Source: an uncultured Anaerotignum sp.
GTDB taxonomy: Bacteria > Bacillota > Clostridia > Lachnospirales > Anaerotignaceae
Direction of reading: 5' to 3'
Assembly: GCF_905212195.1 (NCBI RefSeq)
Contig: NZ_CAJMDQ010000001.1
Coordinates: forward strand, 5,346 to 69,345
DNA: 64,000 nucleotides
The position numbers were made by a program, and so were the translations under genes. This document shows positions 59,601 to 64,000 of this stretch, one piece after another (within the stretch, counting starts at the first letter, position 1; each line of letters begins with the position of its first letter). The notes under the pieces are model-generated. The model had not been told where the DNA came from and ran no database searches. It worked only from the letters and a program-made list of their open reading frames with translations.

Positions 59601-60996
59601 ATATCAGCAGACAGCACATGCCTATACAGAAGAATTGTTCGGCGTAGGGCATGTGTTCAAAGCGGGTACCATTGGTACTTTGGCAGATAAAACGGCTTAT
59701 GGTTTTGTGAAAAAATATTTTGATGAACGGGAAATCACTGCCCATAATGCGGAGATTACCCGTTTGATGAATGGATGTACTGGGGTCAAGCGTACCACAG
59801 GTCAGCATCCCGGCGGTCTGATGGTTGTACCCAGTGACCATAATATCTATGAATTCTGCCCCATTCAGCGGCCGGCAAACGATGTGAATTCCACAGTCAC
59901 AACCACACATTTTGACTATCATTCCATCAGTGGTCGTTTGCTGAAGCTGGACCTGCTGGGGCACGACGATCCCACCGTCATTCGTATGCTTTATGACTTG
60001 ACGGGCGTCAATCCCCAGACCGTACCTCTGGGCGATCCGGCAACCATGTCCCTTTTTGAATCCCCGGCGGCGTTGGGGGTTACAGCGGAGGAAATCGGCT
60101 GTGAAACAGGGACTTTGGGTATCCCTGAATTTGGTACAAAATTCGTACGTGGCATGCTGTTGGATACAAAACCGAAAACATTTGCGGACTTGCTTCGTAT
60201 TTCCGGTCTGTCCCATGGTACGGACGTATGGCTGGGCAATGCACAGACCCTTATCGAAAACGGCACCATCACCTTGAAAGAAACCATCTCCACTCGTGAC
60301 AGTATTATGATTTACCTGATCAATAAAGGTGTGGATAAGAAGAAATCTTTTAAGATCATGGAGAAAGTCAGAAAAGGGAAAGGGCTCACCGATGAGGACA
60401 TTGCAGATATGAAAGCGGCAAATGTACCGGATTGGTATATCGAATCCTGCCAGAAGATCAAGTATATGTTCCCCAAAGCCCATGCGGCGGCATATGTGAT
60501 GATGGCGTTCCGTATTGCTTATTTCAAAATCAATTATCCCGAAGCATACTATGCGACATATTTTACTGTTCGTGCCTGCGACGACTTTGACTATAGCTGT
60601 ATGTGCAAGGGCATGGATGTTGCGAAAGCAGCTATGCGGGAAATCCATGCAAAAGGTATGGAAGCAACGGCGAAAGATAAGGCAAAAATGACGGTTTTGG
60701 AATTGATCGTGGAATTTTATGCCCGCGGTTTCAAATTCCTGCCCATTGACCTGTATAAATCTGACTCCAGAAAATTCATTGTGACAGAGGAAGGGCTGAT
60801 TCCGCCTTTCAACTCTTTGCAGGGACTGGGTACCAATGCGGCACAAAGCATTGTAGACGGCAGAGCGGCAGGAGAATTCCATACCATTGAGGAACTGAAA
60901 GAACGCACTTCTCTGGGACGTTCCCTCATTGATTTGCTGAAAGAAAACGGCGTATTGAACGGCATTCCTGAAACCAATCAGCTGAGCCTGTTCTAA
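56665..60996 (+). CDS. polC: DNA polymerase III alpha subunit, PolC type
   Basis: A 1443-residue replicative polymerase of low-GC Gram-positives, close to the 1437 of B. subtilis. Order of parts: N-terminal region and OB-fold (about 230-320), PHP domain (VELHLHTQMSSMDG, about 333) split by the 3'-5' proofreading exonuclease (VVFDIETTGLSKEKEM, about 420), then the PHP rest and the polymerase core. A zinc finger is present (CPNCKYSDF ... CPKCG, about 911-950). The active site EPDIDLNFSGEYQ has catalytic Asp. Start at GGAGGGG. Confidence 0.97.
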   Translation: MTAKKFPLVFDKVSLSAPLQEVFRETTVLSLTIHRKEREIVTEIAADEVIPPLYWEKLRKEMMQQLPGVKEVHIFPKYQLMDKEPKAVLTDFWDTIRSHVASQSKVCSGVISDADWDYQDGKMQIFVKHNMAYYLSQKKLDDAVAKLVQEETGLAMSVQFKNVQSSEEDRARMEQEQRTKTEELLQQIASATQAAEQAKVSAEVGAVSEAVSRGILFGKEFTGTPVKIVDTKIPGESVIVEGNIFNIEPREIKGEKYIVSFDITDKSDSTTVKFFVKRSVFDNELKDKIKKDAYLRVQGEVQFDKYAKEINIMAKAIMTAQAPPPRMDTAEEKRVELHLHTQMSSMDGVTPVKTYIKRAIDWGHKAIAITDHGVVQAFPDAMNAADKSDLKVIYGVEAYLIDDLGNAVFSPRGQNLDDTYVVFDIETTGLSKEKEMITEIGAVKVADGKIVDRFSTFVNPQRPISAEITKLTGITDDMVKDAPTIENVLPEFLKFCEDTVLVAHNASFDTGFIRIAAERAGLGELHHTIVDTLELARALLPELNKHKLDIVCEHLGVTLNGHHRAVNDAEATAEVFIKFLDMLAEKKVFTLDEINVLASRTVNYKKLRAYHAIILVKNYTGLRNLYELVSMAHIDYFFRRPRIPKSKFMQMREGLILGSACEAGELYRALLDGEPKQRIEELVHFYDYLEIQPLGNNKFMIDSPRVENIHSMEDIKNMNRKIVELGETYGKPVVATCDVHFIDPDDAAYRKIIMAAEGFPDADNQPPLYFRTTDEMLAEFDYLGEEKAREVVITNTNLIADQIEKIKPIPDETFPPKIEGADEQLRQICMDKAHSIYGDPLPPLVQERLETELNSIISNGYAVLYIIAQKLVWKSVADGYLVGSRGSVGSSFAANMAGITEVNSLPPHYVCPNCKYSDFDSDLVKSYAMEEASGCDMPDMNCPKCGTLMHKDGHDIPFQTFLGFEGDKEPDIDLNFSGEYQQTAHAYTEELFGVGHVFKAGTIGTLADKTAYGFVKKYFDEREITAHNAEITRLMNGCTGVKRTTGQHPGGLMVVPSDHNIYEFCPIQRPANDVNSTVTTTHFDYHSISGRLLKLDLLGHDDPTVIRMLYDLTGVNPQTVPLGDPATMSLFESPAALGVTAEEIGCETGTLGIPEFGTKFVRGMLLDTKPKTFADLLRISGLSHGTDVWLGNAQTLIENGTITLKETISTRDSIMIYLINKGVDKKKSFKIMEKVRKGKGLTDEDIADMKAANVPDWYIESCQKIKYMFPKAHAAAYVMMAFRIAYFKINYPEAYYATYFTVRACDDFDYSCMCKGMDVAKAAMREIHAKGMEATAKDKAKMTVLELIVEFYARGFKFLPIDLYKSDSRKFIVTEEGLIPPFNSLQGLGTNAAQSIVDGRAAGEFHTIEELKERTSLGRSLIDLLKENGVLNGIPETNQLSLF

Positions 60997-61009
60997 AGGG
61001 GGGCATTTT

Positions 61010-61228
61010 ATGAACTGTCCGAAATGCGGAAAAGAACTGGAAAAAGGCTGGATTAACAGCGCAAGAGAAGTGATTTATACCCGAGCACTGAAAAAGATGT
61101 TTATCACAGCTTCTAAAATCGGCGATATTTCTTTGACGACACATAATATGACAGGCCCAAGATGCGAAGCCTATGTGTGTCGGGATTGTCGTTGGGTCAT
61201 TGTGCCCTATGAGGAAGAAAATCAATAA
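61010..61228 (+). CDS. small zinc-ribbon protein
   Basis: A 72-residue protein with two Cys pairs, CPKCGKELEKGWI at the start and CRDCRW near the end, a likely zinc ribbon. It resembles the DUF6487/PF20097 group of small Gram-positive proteins. Function unknown. It follows polC after 13 bases with a GGGGGG ribosome site, so it is probably cotranscribed. Confidence 0.75.
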   Translation: MNCPKCGKELEKGWINSAREVIYTRALKKMFITASKIGDISLTTHNMTGPRCEAYVCRDCRWVIVPYEEENQ

Positions 61229-61236
61229 TTATAAAG

Positions 61237-61280
61237 AAAAAGCGGCATTTCTTACAAGAAACGTAAGATTGCCGCTTTTT
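61237..61280 (+). terminator. intrinsic terminator of ispG-polC
   Basis: AAAAAGCGGCA pairs with TGCCGCTTTTT. The long loop contains a second short stem (TTTCTTAC / GTAAGA). Confidence 0.88.
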
Positions 61281-61357
61281 GATTGTATTTTTTAAAAAAC
61301 TTCGATATGCTGGAAAAAAGGGGATTTTTGGTAATTTGCAAGAACGGGGGGATAGCT

Positions 61358-62224
61358 ATGAAAAAGAGTATTTTTTTGCTTTGCTGTATAGTGGGGCTGC
61401 TGTTGCCGACAACGGCACATGCGGAAACAGTACAAGTTGCTCAGAATGATTTGCCGCAGGTGCTTTGTGTAAATGGTTATAAAGATTTTTATATCACTCA
61501 GCCATCGTCCGTAAAGGAATTTTGTGCTTCATGGGAGCAGTGGTGGAAATCGGGAAAATCGGCAGAGCTTGGCCAGGCAGATCCAAATTATATTGTGACG
61601 TTGTATGAAAATAAAAATGAGGCTGCTGTGGCAAAGGAGTACTATCTTGTATATGAATGGCAAAACAAAATCGCGATACAACATATATCCAGAGACCCAG
61701 CTACAGGAGAGTTCCTGAATACGAGAGAAGTTGTTTCGGTTTCTCCGGAAATCATGGAACAGATCATGCAAAAACTGCAAAAGATGAATGAAACCTATTA
61801 TAGTTATGTTGATTATAATATGATGTACGGCGTGGATTTGGCAAAGATCAATGAACTGGGAATGGTGTTGAATCAAGATGTGTATGTTTTTCAGAATGGG
61901 TTTATTGACGCCAATGGTACTTTGCAGGTTTCTCTGGAGGACTGGAACACCATTTTTGCCACCCAGTACGGAGAAACAAAAAAATTGATTTATCAGAACG
62001 GCACTATCAAAAACAATGCTTTCTCTACAAACATTTCTTTCCAGAATATCAATGGAAAAATTTACGTTCCTCTGCGGGAAGCGGTGAACCATTTTGGTCA
62101 TTTTTCTATGGAATGGGATAAACAGATGCGGAAAGCAGTAGTCATGGAAAAAGCGATTTTTGAAAAACAGCAGGAACGCTGGGAGAAATTTCAAAAGGCA
62201 GCAGAATCGCAAAAATATAACTAA
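61358..62224 (+). CDS. exported protein with copper-amine-oxidase-N-like C-terminal domain
   Basis: A 288-residue secreted protein. A signal peptide (MKKSIFLLCCIVGLLLPTTAHA) is probably cut after AHA. The last 70 residues include NGKIYVPLREAVNHFGHFSMEW, the copper-amine-oxidase N1-like repeat common in exported Clostridial proteins, thought to be a surface-binding module. The middle is not recognised. The ATG start follows GGGGGGA; an upstream frame is not needed. Confidence 0.75.
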   Translation: MKKSIFLLCCIVGLLLPTTAHAETVQVAQNDLPQVLCVNGYKDFYITQPSSVKEFCASWEQWWKSGKSAELGQADPNYIVTLYENKNEAAVAKEYYLVYEWQNKIAIQHISRDPATGEFLNTREVVSVSPEIMEQIMQKLQKMNETYYSYVDYNMMYGVDLAKINELGMVLNQDVYVFQNGFIDANGTLQVSLEDWNTIFATQYGETKKLIYQNGTIKNNAFSTNISFQNINGKIYVPLREAVNHFGHFSMEWDKQMRKAVVMEKAIFEKQQERWEKFQKAAESQKYN

Positions 62225-62293
62225 TAAAGCGAAGAATTCTTAAAAAATTCTTTCTAAGCGTATTGCCATAGTAATCTCCGCTTTTTTGGGGTT

Positions 62294-62767
62294 GTGCTGA
62301 TTCTGGTCAATTTTTGTATCGCCGTTTGCATACAAGGCTTGCTGTTTTGTCCTATTTCCAGTCCTTTGCAGGCGGAAAGTCTGGCAAAAGCCTACGGGGA
62401 ATTTGAAAATGCCCATATTTTGGATCATACAGTTTTAAAGGATTCAGAATTGCTGTTGGTAGAAAGCGAAGGTAATGTACAAATATTAGAATTGCAGAAA
62501 AATTTATTTTTTCCAAGATACTGCATTCTGGAAGTGCATGATATTCCAGAAGATGATTCCTCTTATACCACAGCGGCAGTAACATCACAGGTGGTGTATC
62601 CATACCGTGTGGCAGACCGAAGTACAATCGATTTAGAAAATATAGAAGTCAAATCTGGATTTATGAAGAAAGAATTTCTGCTTTCCTATGGTATCTGCAC
62701 ATTTTTGCTGACGTTGGCAGAAGGCTTCGGATATTTTCGATGGAAAGCGATACATTCATCAAAATAA
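62294..62767 (+). pseudogene. possible frameshifted small membrane/exported protein gene
   Basis: The open frame has a hydrophobic start and a C-terminal membrane helix (FLLSYGICTFLLTLAEGFGYF), with an acidic middle. It has only a GTG start and GGGG two bases away, a poor ribosome site. Just upstream, another frame (62256-62291) encodes KRIAIVISAFLG, and joining it to VVLILVNF... across the T6G4 run (62282-62291) would make a good signal-anchor. No ATG is found even then. A frameshift or decay is suspected; a true short gene is possible. Confidence 0.4.
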
Positions 62768-62773
62768 ACAATC

Positions 62774-62815
62774 AAAAAGGCACGAAATTCTTTGGAATTT
62801 CGTGCCTTTTATCTT
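62774..62815. terminator. bidirectional intrinsic terminator
   Basis: A perfect 16-pair stem AAAAGGCACGAAATTC / GAATTTCGTGCCTTTT with loop TTTG, between convergent genes. Confidence 0.92.
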
Positions 62816-62823
62816 TCCTGTAG

Positions 62824-64000
62824 TTAGGGCATAACCACTTTCTTTTCTTTCTGTAATTTGATAAAGAAGCCAATACACAAAAGCAGTTCAAAGAGTGCGG
62901 ACATAGGTACGGCAATACCAATGATGAGCAGGTTGGTGCCCGGCAGACGGCTGAGGAAGTAAGAAAGGGGAATACGTACCAAGAATACGGTCAAAACCCC
63001 CTGAAGCAAAACAAACTTTGTTCTGCCTCTGCCGTTGAAATATCCCAGCATACAGAAGTTGATGGCTGTCAGCAAATATTCAAAGGAACAGCTTTTCAGA
63101 TACAGCTGGGTGGATGCGATAACTTCTGGGTCATTGGTAAAGATAGACGCCAGAAAATCCCCTTGTAGGAATGTCAGCAGGAACACCATGAATCCACAGC
63201 AGAAAGAGATTCTTACTGCTACAAAGAATGCCTTTGTGGCGCGGCTGATGTTGTTTGCCCCAACGTTCTGTGCAACGAAAGCGGAAAGGGCAGACATAAA
63301 GCTCATGGGTACCAGCGCAAGGAAAACAAAAAGTTTTTCCGCAATGCCGACGCTGGCGGAAGCAACAACCCCTAAAGAGTTGAGGATGGATGTAATGATC
63401 AAAAAGGATACCGTTACCTGAAAATCCTGTGCGGCAATGGGCAGCCCCAGAGAAATGATTCTGCGGACAGCGCCTTTTTGCTTGAAGTCAGAAAGTTTCA
63501 GTCGGAAAGGCAGGCGATGCTTTTTGGTGTATTTCATATAAACAATGGAGAAGAAAAAGCTGCTTGCCTGTGCAATGACCGTTGCCAGTGCCGCACCTGC
63601 TGTGGACATATGGAACAGCCCAACAAAAACAAAGTCCAGAATGATGTTAATGGTGCAGGCAATCAATACAAACAAAAATGGTGATCTGGAATTGCCCATA
63701 CCACGGAAAATACCGCTGACGGAGTTATAAGCGGTGATGAAAATCATACCGGAAGCACAAATGCGAATGTAAGTAATGGTTTCGGGCAGTGCTTCTTCGG
63801 GAACATGCATCAGCAGAGATGCCTGCTTTGCAAAACAAACCAGAACCACTGTAATCAGCAAGGCAATGCAGGTGAACAGTTTGATCTGTCCGGCAACGAT
63901 ATGAGCGGCATCTTCCGGTTTTTTCGCGCCGATAGCTTGCCCCAGCAGTACCGTTACACCCATGGTTAAGCCGGTAATGATGACAGTTGCCGCCTGCATG
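62824..64000 (-). CDS. MATE family exporter (N-terminus outside window)
   Basis: The last 391 residues of a 12-helix carrier; the first roughly 55-60 residues are beyond the window, as the frame stays open to base 64000. LLGQAIGAKKPEDAAHIVAGQ and YNSVSGIFRGMGNSRSPFLFV are MATE blocks, also found in the gene at 41293. The two are related but clearly different in sequence. The substrate is unknown. It ends at a bidirectional terminator. Confidence 0.92.
   Translation of the reverse strand, partial: MQAATVIITGLTMGVTVLLGQAIGAKKPEDAAHIVAGQIKLFTCIALLITVVLVCFAKQASLLMHVPEEALPETITYIRICASGMIFITAYNSVSGIFRGMGNSRSPFLFVLIACTINIILDFVFVGLFHMSTAGAALATVIAQASSFFFSIVYMKYTKKHRLPFRLKLSDFKQKGAVRRIISLGLPIAAQDFQVTVSFLIITSILNSLGVVASASVGIAEKLFVFLALVPMSFMSALSAFVAQNVGANNISRATKAFFVAVRISFCCGFMVFLLTFLQGDFLASIFTNDPEVIASTQLYLKSCSFEYLLTAINFCMLGYFNGRGRTKFVLLQGVLTVFLVRIPLSYFLSRLPGTNLLIIGIAVPMSALFELLLCIGFFIKLQKEKKVVMP

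Noticed and set aside
55531..60882. A 1783-codon open frame on the minus strand opposite ispG and polC
   Set aside because: It is rich in Phe, Cys and His, has no domain, no ribosome site, and mirrors the codon bias of the strong genes on the plus strand.

Overview
The window looks like chromosomal core sequence from an endospore-forming member of the Clostridia, probably Lachnospirales and possibly near Anaerotignum (this placement is inference from gene content and order, not a search). The signs are a complete eight-gene spoIIIA sporulation operon, PolC-type DNA polymerase, a T-box leader, a CIRCE-controlled groESL operon, HPr kinase with a Crh-like partner, and Firmicute gene orders such as xseA-xseB-ispA-dxs-tlyA-nadK-argR-recN. 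Almost every gene has a strong Shine-Dalgarno sequence. I see no rRNA, tRNA, CRISPR array, phage or intact insertion sequence.

Layout. 1-3 kb: the 3' part of a PcrA/UvrD helicase, a small ribbon-helix-helix protein and a DegV protein. 3.4-6.2 kb: a YacL-like PIN/TRAM membrane protein, an unusual IspD-RNase HI fusion, and a cold-shock protein. 6.4-9.9 kb: TypA/BipA and a MurJ/SpoVB-like flippase. 10-16 kb: uvrC-hprK-murB-rapZ-whiA-crh, an envelope, DNA-repair and carbon-regulation operon. 16-21 kb: queT behind a putative preQ1 riboswitch, an unknown exported protein, and a tryptophan ABC transporter (trpXYZ) behind a T-box leader with a UGG specifier. 20.9-27.3 kb: an SGNH hydrolase and a LytTR regulator, divergent from spoIIIAA-AH. 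27.7-31.6 kb: a cell-surface glycan cluster with a GT2 glycosyltransferase, a permuted papain-like protein, a flippase-like membrane protein and UDP-galactopyranose mutase. 31.7-41.1 kb: asp23-nusB-xseAB-ispA-yuiD-dxs-tlyA-nadK-argR-recN. 41-46.6 kb: a MATE exporter with its own leader, a small membrane protein, an XRE regulator, then nifS-nifU and mnmA. 46.7-54.7 kb: Na/Pi symporter, amidase, an EF-G-like GTPase, an FAD disulfide reductase and groES-groEL. 54.8-64 kb: a convergent unknown membrane protein, ispG-polC-zinc ribbon, an exported protein with a copper-amine-oxidase-N-like domain, a possibly broken membrane gene, and the C-terminal part of a second MATE exporter.

How the genes fit together. 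Four isoprenoid genes (ispD, ispA, dxs, ispG) are spread over four operons. NifS, NifU and MnmA form a sulfur-transfer route to Fe-S clusters and thiolated tRNA, and IspG needs a 4Fe-4S cluster. HprK and the Crh-like protein probably form a serine-phosphorylation switch in the same transcript as RapZ and WhiA. QueT and TrpXYZ are two nutrient-uptake systems read out by RNA leaders.

The most unusual items are the IspD-RNase HI fusion, the Crh-like protein with Asp in place of the catalytic His, the T-box followed by an 11-codon open frame, the disulfide reductase without a recognisable NADPH-binding motif, and a 76-nt near-perfect hairpin between the EF-G-like gene and that reductase. I did not find a clearly new multi-gene system; the surface-glycan cluster at 27.7-31.6 kb is the best candidate for an uncharacterised pathway.
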